Assembly: GCF_022662475.1 (NCBI RefSeq)
Contig: NZ_JAKNQQ010000005.1
Span: 248,001-312,000 of the forward strand
DNA length: 64,000 bases
DNA from: Sphingomonas sp. TREG-RG-20F-R18-01
Lineage (GTDB): Bacteria; Pseudomonadota; Alphaproteobacteria; Sphingomonadales; Sphingomonadaceae
Reading direction: 5' to 3'
Every line of letters starts with the position of its first letter. Position 1 is the stretch's first letter. A program made the translations under genes and the position numbers. Positions 27,582 through 35,429 of this stretch are shown piece by piece. The notes below the pieces were generated by a model. That model was given only the letters and a program-made list of their open reading frames with translations. It did not search any database and was not told where the DNA came from.

Positions 27582-29375
27582 ATGTCCACCCACGCCGCCC
27601 GCCTAGCTGCCCTGCGCGACCAACTTCGCCGCGACCGGCTCGATGGCTTCGTCGTCCCGCTGACCGACGAGCATATGTCCGAATATGTCGGCGGCTATGC
27701 GCAGCGGCTTGCCTGGCTGACCGGGTTCCAGGGCTCGGCCGGGAACGCGGTCGTCCTCCCCGAGGCGGCGGCGATCTTTACCGATGGGCGCTACACGCTG
27801 CAGGTGCGCGAGCAGGTCTCGGCGGACGATTGGCAGTTCGTCGCGGTGCCGCAGACGAGCGTCGCGGCATGGCTTGGTGACCATGCCGCGAACGGCGCGC
27901 GGATCGGCTACGATCCGTGGCTCCACACCCGCGCCTGGGTCGAGGAAGCGCGCGCGAAACTCGCCGCCCGTGGCGCCGAGCTGGTCGCGGTCGATACCAA
28001 CCCGGTCGATGCGGTGTGGCCCGATCGCCCGCTCCCCTCGCCCGCCCCGCTGACGGTGCAGGACGACGCGCAGGCCGGCGCGACCTCGGCCGCCAAGCGC
28101 GCGCAGGTCGCGGACTGGATCGCCGCCGAGGGGGCCGACGCAGTGGTACTGACCGCGCTCGATTCGATCGCATGGCTGCTCAACGTGCGCGGCCGCGACG
28201 TCGCGCACACCCCGGTCGCGCTCGCTTATGCGATCGTCGCGGCGGACGGCACCGCCGACCTGTTCATCGCGCCCGACAAATTGACCGACGCGGTCCGCCA
28301 ACATCTCGGCAATGCGATCCGGCTCCACCCGCGCGATGCCTTCGCCGAGGCGTTGCGCGGCCATGCCGGCAAGACGATCGCCGCCGACCCGAACGGCGCG
28401 GTCGCGGCGATCTTCGACACGCTCGAGGCCGGCGGCGCGACCGTGTTGCCGCGTCGCGAGCCCGTGCTGCTCGCCAAGGCGACCAAGAACCCGGTCGAGA
28501 TCGCCGGACACCGCGCCGCCTCGGTGCGCGACGGCGCGGCGCTCGCGCGCTTCCTGCGCTGGGTCGAGGCGGAAGCGCCCAAGGGCGGACTGACCGAGCT
28601 CGATTGCGTCGCGCGGCTCCAGCAGTTCCGCGAAGCGACCGGCGTGTTGCTCGACACCTCGTTCGACACAATCTCGGCGACCGGCGCGCACGGCGCGAGC
28701 CCGCATTACCATTCGACCCCCGAATCGAACGCGCCGCTCGAACTGGGGCAGCTCTATCTGGTCGATTCGGGCGGCCAATATGCCGACGGCACGACCGACG
28801 TGACCCGCGTCCTGCCGATCGGCACCCCGACCGCCGAGATGCGCGATCGTTTCACGCGCGTGCTCCAGGGACATATCGCGCTCGCGACCGCGGTCTTCCC
28901 GGTGGGGACGACCGGCGGGCAGCTCGACGGCTTCGCGCGGCGCCCCTTGTGGCAGGTCGGGCTCGATTACGCGCACGGCACCGGCCACGGCGTCGGCGCG
29001 TATCTGTCGGTGCACGAAGGCCCGGCGCGAATCGCCCAGCCCTTCTATCCGGGCGGCGGCCCGGCCGAGCCGCTCCGCGCGGGCATGATCCTCTCGAACG
29101 AGCCGGGCTATTACAAGGCGGGCGAATACGGCATCCGGATCGAGAATCTGGTGCTGGTAGAGGAGCGCAGCTTCTCGGACGGCGCGCCCTTCCTCGGGTT
29201 CGAGACGCTCACCTTCTGCCCGATCGAGCGCAGCCTGATCCTGCCCGAATTGCTGTCACAGGCCGAGCGCGCCTGGCTCGATGCCTATCACGCAGAGGTG
29301 CTGGCGGTGTTGAGCCCCGAACTCGACGCCGACGAGCGCGCATGGCTGACGGAGAAATGCGCGCCTATTGCTTGA
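27582..29375 (+). CDS. pepP: Aminopeptidase P family protein (M24B)
   Basis: 597 residues, the three-domain (about 600-residue) class of X-Pro aminopeptidases that remove an N-terminal residue before proline. Metal ligands are visible in DSGGQYADGTTDVTR (two Asp, near 395 and 406), the GTGHGVG His near 467, NEPGYY near 506 and the Glu near 543 in CPIE. The two N-terminal creatinase-like domains cover about 1-300. ATG 27582 follows GGAAAG; ATG 27552 lacks a ribosome site. Confidence 0.94.
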   Translation: MSTHAARLAALRDQLRRDRLDGFVVPLTDEHMSEYVGGYAQRLAWLTGFQGSAGNAVVLPEAAAIFTDGRYTLQVREQVSADDWQFVAVPQTSVAAWLGDHAANGARIGYDPWLHTRAWVEEARAKLAARGAELVAVDTNPVDAVWPDRPLPSPAPLTVQDDAQAGATSAAKRAQVADWIAAEGADAVVLTALDSIAWLLNVRGRDVAHTPVALAYAIVAADGTADLFIAPDKLTDAVRQHLGNAIRLHPRDAFAEALRGHAGKTIAADPNGAVAAIFDTLEAGGATVLPRREPVLLAKATKNPVEIAGHRAASVRDGAALARFLRWVEAEAPKGGLTELDCVARLQQFREATGVLLDTSFDTISATGAHGASPHYHSTPESNAPLELGQLYLVDSGGQYADGTTDVTRVLPIGTPTAEMRDRFTRVLQGHIALATAVFPVGTTGGQLDGFARRPLWQVGLDYAHGTGHGVGAYLSVHEGPARIAQPFYPGGGPAEPLRAGMILSNEPGYYKAGEYGIRIENLVLVEERSFSDGAPFLGFETLTFCPIERSLILPELLSQAERAWLDAYHAEVLAVLSPELDADERAWLTEKCAPIA

Positions 29376-29490
29376 TGTCCTCGGCCCGCGGCGCAGGCTC
29401 GGCGGCGCGGGCCTGCGCCTTGCGCCGCTTCAGGTTTTCCCGCAGCGCCGCCGCCAGCCGCTCGGCCTTTTCGTCTTTTGTGTCGGCCAT
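29365..29490 (-). CDS. 41-residue basic/acidic helical protein (conserved small ORF)
   Basis: Begins MADTKDEKAERLAAALRE and continues to an Arg/Lys-rich NLKRRKAQARAA tail ending in EDIKQ. AAGGAGCAC lies at the proper distance upstream of ATG 29490, which strongly supports translation. Its last 11 bases overlap the 3' end of pepP on the other strand. Small proteins with this MADTKDEKAERL start recur in sphingomonads in my recollection. High helix propensity, no membrane segment; function unknown. Confidence 0.8.
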   Translation of the reverse strand: MADTKDEKAERLAAALRENLKRRKAQARAAEPAPRAEDIKQ

Positions 29491-29558
29491 CGTGCATGTG
29501 CTCCTTGACATTCGCTGCTCAGCCGTCTCTTACGCCGCTTCCGCTGCAAAGTGGAATT

Positions 29559-29633
<75 letters not shown>

Positions 29634-29648
29634 GTTTTCTTGACGACC

Positions 29649-29684
29649 GTGGCAGCGAATGCCCGACCGGGCATTCGCCGCCAC
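29649..29684. terminator. Strong hairpin after tRNA-Thr
   Basis: Outer stem GTGGC/GCCAC and inner 11-base stem GCGAATGCCCG/CGGGCATTCGC, separated by one unpaired A/C position, with a two-base gap in the middle. No T run follows, so termination is plausible but not certain; it may be a repeat or processing structure. Confidence 0.5.
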
Positions 29685-29730
29685 GATGCCGCTGGCATTG
29701 CGAGGCCGCCGCCGGTATCGCAAGCGCGCG

Positions 29731-29746
29731 GACGGACGATCGTCCG
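29731..29746. promoter_or_regulatory. Perfect 16-base palindrome upstream of the glycosyltransferase gene
   Basis: ACGGACGATCGTCCGT, perfect dyad symmetry, 22 bases before the GTG start at 29769. Together with a preceding TTGCGA...TCGCAA inverted repeat it could be an operator; no known family consensus recognised. Confidence 0.4.
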
Positions 29747-29768
29747 TTTGACAAAGGGTAGCGCGATC

Positions 29769-30509
29769 GTGCCACGGGTTCAGCCGGGGTCTTCCGACCT
29801 TCTTTCCGACACGTTCGCGATGGTGCGGATCATCAACCTGCCGCACCGTACCGACCGGCGTACCGCTGCGGTTGCCATGCTGCGCGACGTCGGCGCGGTC
29901 GCGGACGGCCGGACGATCGCCTTCTTCGACGCCATCCGGCCCGACGACGCCGCGGGCTTCCCGACGATCGGGACGCGCGGCTGTTATCTCAGCCATCTCG
30001 GCGCGCTGCGCAGCGCGCGCGACGCGGGCGTCGACTCGCTCCTGCTGCTGGAGGACGACGTCGCCTTCTCGCGATCCGAGATCGCGCGCATGCCGGCGGC
30101 GCTCGCGGCGTTGCGCGGGGCGCCGTGGGACATGTTCTACGGGGGCTCGCCAGCGCGCGCAATCGCCACGCCCCTGTCCCCGGTCGCATCGGACGAGCCG
30201 CTGCTGCTGGCGCATTACATCGCCTTTTCGAAGCGGACACTGGAACGGCTCGTTCCCTATCTGGAGGCGATTCTCGACCGCCCACCGGGCAGCCCGGAGG
30301 GCGGTCCGATGCACGTCGACGGCGCCTATTCGTGGTTTCGCGCCGCGCATCCGGACCTGCGCGCCTTTGCCGCCACGCCGCATATCGCACACCAGCAATC
30401 GTCGCGCACCGACATCCACGATCTCGGGGCGAGCGACAAAAGTACGATGCTGCGGCCGTTTCTTCAGGTCGCCCGCGCCATTAAGAACGGCCTTCGCAAC
30501 CGCAGCTAG
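29769..30509 (+). CDS. Glycosyltransferase family 25
   Basis: 246 residues. GT25 features: VRIINLPHRTDRRTAA at the N-terminus, GTRGCYLSHLGALRSA, SLLLLEDDVAFS (the EDD metal/nucleotide site), FSKRTLERLVPYLE, and DGAYSWF. These enzymes add sugars, usually galactose or glucose, to lipopolysaccharide or surface polysaccharide. GTG 29769 has AAGGG at a good distance; ATG 29820 would cut to 229 residues but still keep the conserved start. It ends 10 bases before the efflux operon. Confidence 0.88.
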   Translation: MPRVQPGSSDLLSDTFAMVRIINLPHRTDRRTAAVAMLRDVGAVADGRTIAFFDAIRPDDAAGFPTIGTRGCYLSHLGALRSARDAGVDSLLLLEDDVAFSRSEIARMPAALAALRGAPWDMFYGGSPARAIATPLSPVASDEPLLLAHYIAFSKRTLERLVPYLEAILDRPPGSPEGGPMHVDGAYSWFRAAHPDLRAFAATPHIAHQQSSRTDIHDLGASDKSTMLRPFLQVARAIKNGLRNRS

Positions 30510-30519
30510 GGCCCGATCG

Positions 30520-32031
30520 ATGCAACGCCCCGACAGAGTATCGTCCGGGCAGGTCCTGCCGATCGTGAAGGGGGTCGTCAGCCTGCTCGCCGCCGCCGTG
30601 CCTGCCGGCGTCTGCGCCCAGACCGCGCTCAGCTTCGACGCGGCGCAGGCGCGGTTCGAGCGGACCTCGCATGCGGTCAGCGCGGCCGACCACGGCGTCG
30701 CCGCCGCGAAATCGGCGACGGATGCGCTCAAGACGCTGCACCGCCCGATCGTCACCGCCGCGGCGCAATATCTCGAATATCAAAAGACGCTGTCGGTCGA
30801 TCTGACCGGCGTGAAATCGGACACGCTGGGCAATACCCAGGATTTCCTCGCCGGCCTGCCCGGATCGGTCCCGCCGGCCTATCAACAGATCGCCAGCGAG
30901 ATCACCGGGCGGCTGTCGCAGGCCCTGCCCGGCCTGTTCGAGGCGATCCCCGACCAACTGAGCTACCGCTTCCGCCAGGACGTGTTCCGCCCGACCGTGC
31001 AGGGGGCGATGCCGCTCTATACCGGGGGCGCGATCCCCGCGATCCAGGGGGCCGCGCAGGGCGGCGTCACGATGGCCGAGGGCCGGCGCGCGCAGGTCGT
31101 CGATCTCGCGCGGATCAACCTCATCCGCGCCTATTTCGGACAGCAGGCCGCCGCCGGGCTGTACGACTCGGCCCGACGCAGCCGCGCGGCGCTCGATCAG
31201 GTGCTGGCCGATTCGCGCAAGCTCGAGGCGGCGGGGGTCATCCCGCACGCCCGCACGCTGGAGGTACAGGTCGCGCGCGATACCGCGGACCGCGTGTACC
31301 AGCGCGCGGACCTGTCCTATGCGACCGCGCGCGACGAGCTGGCGCGGCTGCTCGATCTCGCGGGCGAGGCGTTGCCGACCACCGCGCTGTTCGTCCGCAC
31401 CCGGCCGCTGGCGCCGGCGCAGACCTTCCTCGGCAACGAAGCCAGGACTCCCGAGACCCGCACCGCCGATGCCGGACGGCAGATCGCGGATGCCGGGGTC
31501 GCGCTGGCGCGGTCGCGCCGCCTGCCGCAAGCCTATGCGTTCGGGGAATATACCTTCAATCGCAACAACGCGCTGCCGATCGAACCCGATTGGACGGTCG
31601 GGGTCGGGGTCCGCTACACGCTGCTTTCCAACGTCGGGCGCAAGCAGACCGAGACCGCCGCGCGCGAACAGGCCGCCGCCGCCGCCGATACCGCCGCCGA
31701 GACCCGCCGCATCGCCACCAGCGCGACGCTGCGCGCGTACAATCTGGTCGAGGGCGCGCGGCGGTCGTTCGTGCTGCTCGACAGCAGCATCGTGGCGGCG
31801 CGCGAGAACGTCCGCGTCCAGGCGATTGCCTTTCGCGAGGGCGAAGGCACGGTGACCCCGGTCATCGCCGCGCAGGCCGCGCTGGATGCCGCCGAAGCCC
31901 AGCGCATTTCGGTGGCGTACGAATATGACCTGGCGCTGGCCGGGCTGCTCGCCTCGACCGGGCGGCTCGACGAATACAGCGCCTTTCTCGCGCAGGCGGA
32001 TCAGCGCCTGGTCTATGGAGCCGGACGATGA
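30520..32031 (+). CDS. TolC-family outer membrane efflux protein
   Basis: 503 residues. Signal sequence ending in GVCAQ (about residue 34). The long helical hairpins with repeated QAQ/ALD-type segments and DTADRVYQRADLSYATARDELARLLDLAGEALP define the outer membrane efflux protein fold that forms a trans-periplasmic channel. Start ATG 30520; a GTG shortly after gives the same signal peptide. It is the first gene of a four-gene export operon with four-base overlaps (32028, 33062, 34195). Confidence 0.9.
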   Translation: MQRPDRVSSGQVLPIVKGVVSLLAAAVPAGVCAQTALSFDAAQARFERTSHAVSAADHGVAAAKSATDALKTLHRPIVTAAAQYLEYQKTLSVDLTGVKSDTLGNTQDFLAGLPGSVPPAYQQIASEITGRLSQALPGLFEAIPDQLSYRFRQDVFRPTVQGAMPLYTGGAIPAIQGAAQGGVTMAEGRRAQVVDLARINLIRAYFGQQAAAGLYDSARRSRAALDQVLADSRKLEAAGVIPHARTLEVQVARDTADRVYQRADLSYATARDELARLLDLAGEALPTTALFVRTRPLAPAQTFLGNEARTPETRTADAGRQIADAGVALARSRRLPQAYAFGEYTFNRNNALPIEPDWTVGVGVRYTLLSNVGRKQTETAAREQAAAAADTAAETRRIATSATLRAYNLVEGARRSFVLLDSSIVAARENVRVQAIAFREGEGTVTPVIAAQAALDAAEAQRISVAYEYDLALAGLLASTGRLDEYSAFLAQADQRLVYGAGR

Positions 32032-33065
32032 CCGCCCCCGCCGCCAAACCCGCCCCCGAACCAGCCCCGAACCCTGACGCACCCCCGAGCCGCCGCGCGC
32101 GCATCCTGCTCTTCGTCGGGCTGGCGATCGTCGTGGTGATCGTCGCGATCGGGCTGTGGCTGGCGAGCCGCCCCGCGCCCGAGCAGATCCAGGGCATGGT
32201 CGAGGCGGACAGCGTCAACGTCGCGACCAAGGCGCTCGCGCGGGTCGACCGGTTGCTGGTCGACGAGGGCGCGCGGGTTCGTGCGGGCCAGGTCCTCGCG
32301 ACGCTGTCGAGCCCCGAACTCGGCAACGCCGAGCGCCAGGCGCAGGGCGTGCTCGACAGCGCGCGCGCCGTATCGGCGGTGGCGCAGGCGGGCGCGCGCA
32401 GCGAGGACGTCGGCTCCCTCCGCGCGATCTGGCTGGCGGCGCAGGCGGCGGCAGACCTCGGCGCAACCTCGAGCAGGCGCGCGGACACGCTGTACGCCGA
32501 GGGCGTGATCGCCGCGCAGCGCCGCGACGAGGCGCATGCCGCGCGCGACAGCAGCCGCCGCTCGGCCGAAGCGGCACGGCTGCAATATCACAAGGCGCTC
32601 GCGGGCACGCGAAGCGAAGAGAAACAGGCGGCCGCCGCGCAGGTGCGGATCGCGCAGGCCGGGCTCGCCACCGCGCAAGCGCTGGTCGGGGAGACGCGGC
32701 TGGTGTCGCCGATCGCCGGCGAGGTGTCGCGCAAGCTGCTCCAGCCCGGCGAGATCGTCAGCCCCGTGCTGCCCGCCTATCAGGTGATCGACATCGACCA
32801 TCCATGGGTCGAGATCACCGTGCGCGAAAGCCAATATGCCGGGCTTCGCCAGGGCAAGACGCTGGTCGGCCACGTCCCCGCGCTGGCGCGCGACGTCGCG
32901 TTCCGCGTCAGCCATATTGCCCCCGAAGCCGCGTTCGCGACGGTCCGCGCGACGCGCCAGTCGACCGGCTATGACGTGCGGGCCTTTACCGTGAAGCTGA
33001 AGCCGGCCGGCCGGACGACCGATTTGCGCCCCGGCATGAGCGTGCTGTTCGACTGGGCGCGATGA
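32028..33065 (+). CDS. HlyD-family membrane fusion protein
   Basis: 345 residues. Basic/proline-rich cytoplasmic N-tail, one membrane helix (about 26-46), lipoyl-like half motifs around QGMVEADSVNVATKALARVDRLLVDEGARVRAGQVLATL, an alpha-helical hairpin, then a beta-barrel region with VSPIAGEVSRKLLQPGEIV. It links inner-membrane transporter and TolC channel. Overlaps the TolC gene by four bases and the next permease gene by four. Confidence 0.92.
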   Translation: MTAPAAKPAPEPAPNPDAPPSRRARILLFVGLAIVVVIVAIGLWLASRPAPEQIQGMVEADSVNVATKALARVDRLLVDEGARVRAGQVLATLSSPELGNAERQAQGVLDSARAVSAVAQAGARSEDVGSLRAIWLAAQAAADLGATSSRRADTLYAEGVIAAQRRDEAHAARDSSRRSAEAARLQYHKALAGTRSEEKQAAAAQVRIAQAGLATAQALVGETRLVSPIAGEVSRKLLQPGEIVSPVLPAYQVIDIDHPWVEITVRESQYAGLRQGKTLVGHVPALARDVAFRVSHIAPEAAFATVRATRQSTGYDVRAFTVKLKPAGRTTDLRPGMSVLFDWAR

Positions 33066-34198
33066 CTGCGTTCCGCCGCGCGCTCGTGGGCGAGCTGGCG
33101 CATCTCGCGCGCGACCGGTTCGACCTGGCGCTGTTGACGGTGCTGCCGCTGCTGTTCCTCGCGGCGATCGCGGGAATGCTGTCGGGTGGATCGCCGCGCG
33201 GGCTCGGGGTGATGATCGTCGACCGCGACCACAGCAGCGTGTCGCGCGCGGTGGTGCGCGCGCTCGGCACGGTCGACGCGCTGTCGGTGGTGGGGGAAAC
33301 GAGCAGCGCGGCGGACGCCTTCGCCGCGGTCCGGCGCGAGCGTGCGGTGGCGGTGGTGATCCTGCCGCGCGGGCTCGGCCGGACGCGACCGGATGCGGTG
33401 CGGCCGACGGTCGAGATCTTCTACCAGACCGCCTTCCTGTCCACCGGTGCGCTGGCATCGGCGCAGCTGCAGGCGACGGTCACCGCCGAACTCGCGCGCC
33501 GCGTACCCGACAGCGCGGGGCTGCGCGGGATCGACCTGCTGCGTGCGCCGTTGCCGGGGGCGCAGGTCACCTTGCTGGGCAATCCCGGCGCGAGCCTCGA
33601 ATGGTATCTCGGGCTGCTGATCGGCCCGGCGATCCTCCATCTGCTGATCGGGGTGACGACCGCCGCCTCGCTCGGGCGCGAACTCGATCACGGCTCGCTC
33701 GCGCGCTGGGCGACGACGGCGGGGTCGCCGGTCGCGGCGCTCGCGGGGCGGTTCCTGCCGCATGTCGCGATCGGCACGCTGTGGCTGGCGCTTTGGCTGT
33801 TGTGGCTGACGCTGGGCGAGGGCTACCGCTTCTCGGGCGCGATCGGGCTGGTCGTGCTCGGCGGCGCGCTGCTGTTCGTTGCGACGGCCCTGCTCTCCGC
33901 GCTGCTCGTCACGCTGACCGGCGAGGTTGCGACGAGCCTGTCGGTCAGCGTCATCTACGCCGGGTCCGCGCTGGCCTATTCGGGCACCTCGCTGCCGCTG
34001 ACCGGCGGCGCGTGGTTCGCGCGGGCGTGGAGCGCGGCACTCCCGCTGACCCATTATCTGACGCTGCAGATGGACCAGGCGATCGGCGTCACGCTGGGAC
34101 GATGGGTCGGCCAGGCGGCGATCCTCTGCCTGTATCCGCTGCTCGCCGGCGGTGCGGTCGCGCTGGTACTGCGCCGCCAGCGCGGGCGTACGGCATGA
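33062..34198 (+). CDS. ABC-2-type permease, first of two
   Basis: 378 residues. Layout is of the ABC-2 (YhhJ/YbhR-like) exporter class: one N-terminal membrane helix (about 22-40), a large periplasmic domain with LGVMIVDRDHSSVSRAVVRAL, and a C-terminal bundle of five to six helices (from about 180). No nucleotide-binding domain in this protein. Usually such permeases need an ATPase partner; none is encoded here. Confidence 0.9.
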   Translation: MTAFRRALVGELAHLARDRFDLALLTVLPLLFLAAIAGMLSGGSPRGLGVMIVDRDHSSVSRAVVRALGTVDALSVVGETSSAADAFAAVRRERAVAVVILPRGLGRTRPDAVRPTVEIFYQTAFLSTGALASAQLQATVTAELARRVPDSAGLRGIDLLRAPLPGAQVTLLGNPGASLEWYLGLLIGPAILHLLIGVTTAASLGRELDHGSLARWATTAGSPVAALAGRFLPHVAIGTLWLALWLLWLTLGEGYRFSGAIGLVVLGGALLFVATALLSALLVTLTGEVATSLSVSVIYAGSALAYSGTSLPLTGGAWFARAWSAALPLTHYLTLQMDQAIGVTLGRWVGQAAILCLYPLLAGGAVALVLRRQRGRTA

Positions 34199-35313
34199 GC
34201 TTCCGCCGCGCCTTCGAGGGCACGTTGCTCGAGATCCTGCGCACGCGCGCGCTGCTGTCGGTCGCGGTGCTGTCGGTGCTGTTCTACGCCTTCTACTATC
34301 CCGCGCCCTATGCGCATCAGGTGGTCGAGCGGTTGCCGGTCGTGCTGGTCGACGCGGATCACAGCGCCGTGTCGCGCGCGATCCTGCGCAACCTCGAGAC
34401 CGCGAACGAGATCGTCGTCACTGCCGATGTCCCCGACATGGCGGCCGCCCGTGCGATCGTCCGCGCGCGCCGCGCCGAGGGGATCCTGCTGCTCCCGCGC
34501 GGGCTCAGCGCGGCGTTGCTGGCCGGGCGGCCGGGCACGGGAATCGCGGTCTGGCTGAACGGCGCGTATCTGCTGCGCGCCGAGGCGGTCGGCAAGAGCA
34601 TCGCCACCGCAATCGCGGCGACCGCGCAGCGGGGCCTGGCGCGCCTGCCCGACCGGCTGGCCACCGTGGCGCCGGCCGTCAGCACGCATCCGTTGTACAA
34701 CACGACCGAGGGATATCGCGATTACATCTTCCCCGCGGTCGCCAACGTGATTTTGCAACAGACGCTGCTGTTCTCGGTCGCGCGGCTCGTCGCGGAACGG
34801 CGGCGCAAGGGACGCTGGGCGCGCGGGGGGCGCGCGTTCGTCGGAACATGGGCGGCATGCACGACGATCGGCACGCTGGCGGCGTTGCTGTATTTCGGGC
34901 TGGTCTTCTGGTTTCAGGATATTCCGCACGGCGGCAACATCCCCGCGCTGCTGCTGGTCGCCCCGCTGTTCGCCGCGACCGTGGCGGCGCTCGCAATACT
35001 GGTCGGCAGCGTCGTGCGCAGCGGCGACGACGCGCTCAAGCTGCTGATCCCGACGTCGATCCCGTTCGTGTTCCTGACCGGATTCGCCTGGCCGCTGTTC
35101 GCGATGCCGCCGTGGGTGCAGGCGATCGCCTGGACCATCCCGGTGACGCCGGCGATGCACATCTTCGTGCCGCTCAACCAGATGGACGCGACGCTCGGAG
35201 AGGTGCGCGGGGCGGTCCTGATGCTGCTGGCGCAATGCGCGATCTTTGCATTGGTGGGCTATGTCCGGCTCGCGACGACGCCGGTTTTACCGAGTGAGCC
35301 GATCACGGTTTGA
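34195..35313 (+). CDS. ABC-2-type permease, second of two
   Basis: 372 residues. Same architecture as the preceding permease: helix at about 19-38, then a periplasmic part with VVLVDADHSAVSRAILRNLETA, closely parallel to the first (VMIVDRDHSSVSRAVVRALGT), and a C-terminal helix bundle. The two are probably paralogues forming a heterodimer. ATG 34195 overlaps the first permease stop (ATGA). The operon ends here; no ATPase gene follows within the next 100 bases or elsewhere in the window. Confidence 0.9.
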   Translation: MSFRRAFEGTLLEILRTRALLSVAVLSVLFYAFYYPAPYAHQVVERLPVVLVDADHSAVSRAILRNLETANEIVVTADVPDMAAARAIVRARRAEGILLLPRGLSAALLAGRPGTGIAVWLNGAYLLRAEAVGKSIATAIAATAQRGLARLPDRLATVAPAVSTHPLYNTTEGYRDYIFPAVANVILQQTLLFSVARLVAERRRKGRWARGGRAFVGTWAACTTIGTLAALLYFGLVFWFQDIPHGGNIPALLLVAPLFAATVAALAILVGSVVRSGDDALKLLIPTSIPFVFLTGFAWPLFAMPPWVQAIAWTIPVTPAMHIFVPLNQMDATLGEVRGAVLMLLAQCAIFALVGYVRLATTPVLPSEPITV

Positions 35314-35398
35314 GAAATTCCCGCCTTTCCTCATTGGCCTGACCGTCCTATCGGCCCGGGGAAGACCGACGCGCCGGCATGGCGCGGACAGACTAGCC

Positions 35399-35414
35399 GT
35401 GCCGCGTGCGGCAC
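35399..35414. promoter_or_regulatory. Hairpin immediately upstream of the molybdopterin oxidoreductase gene
   Basis: GTGCCGCGTGCGGCAC, seven-base perfect arms with a GT centre, 15 bases before ATG 35430 and just ahead of GGAG. Could be an operator or affect ribosome access. Confidence 0.35.
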
Positions 35415-35429
35415 GCCGGAGACTTTACA

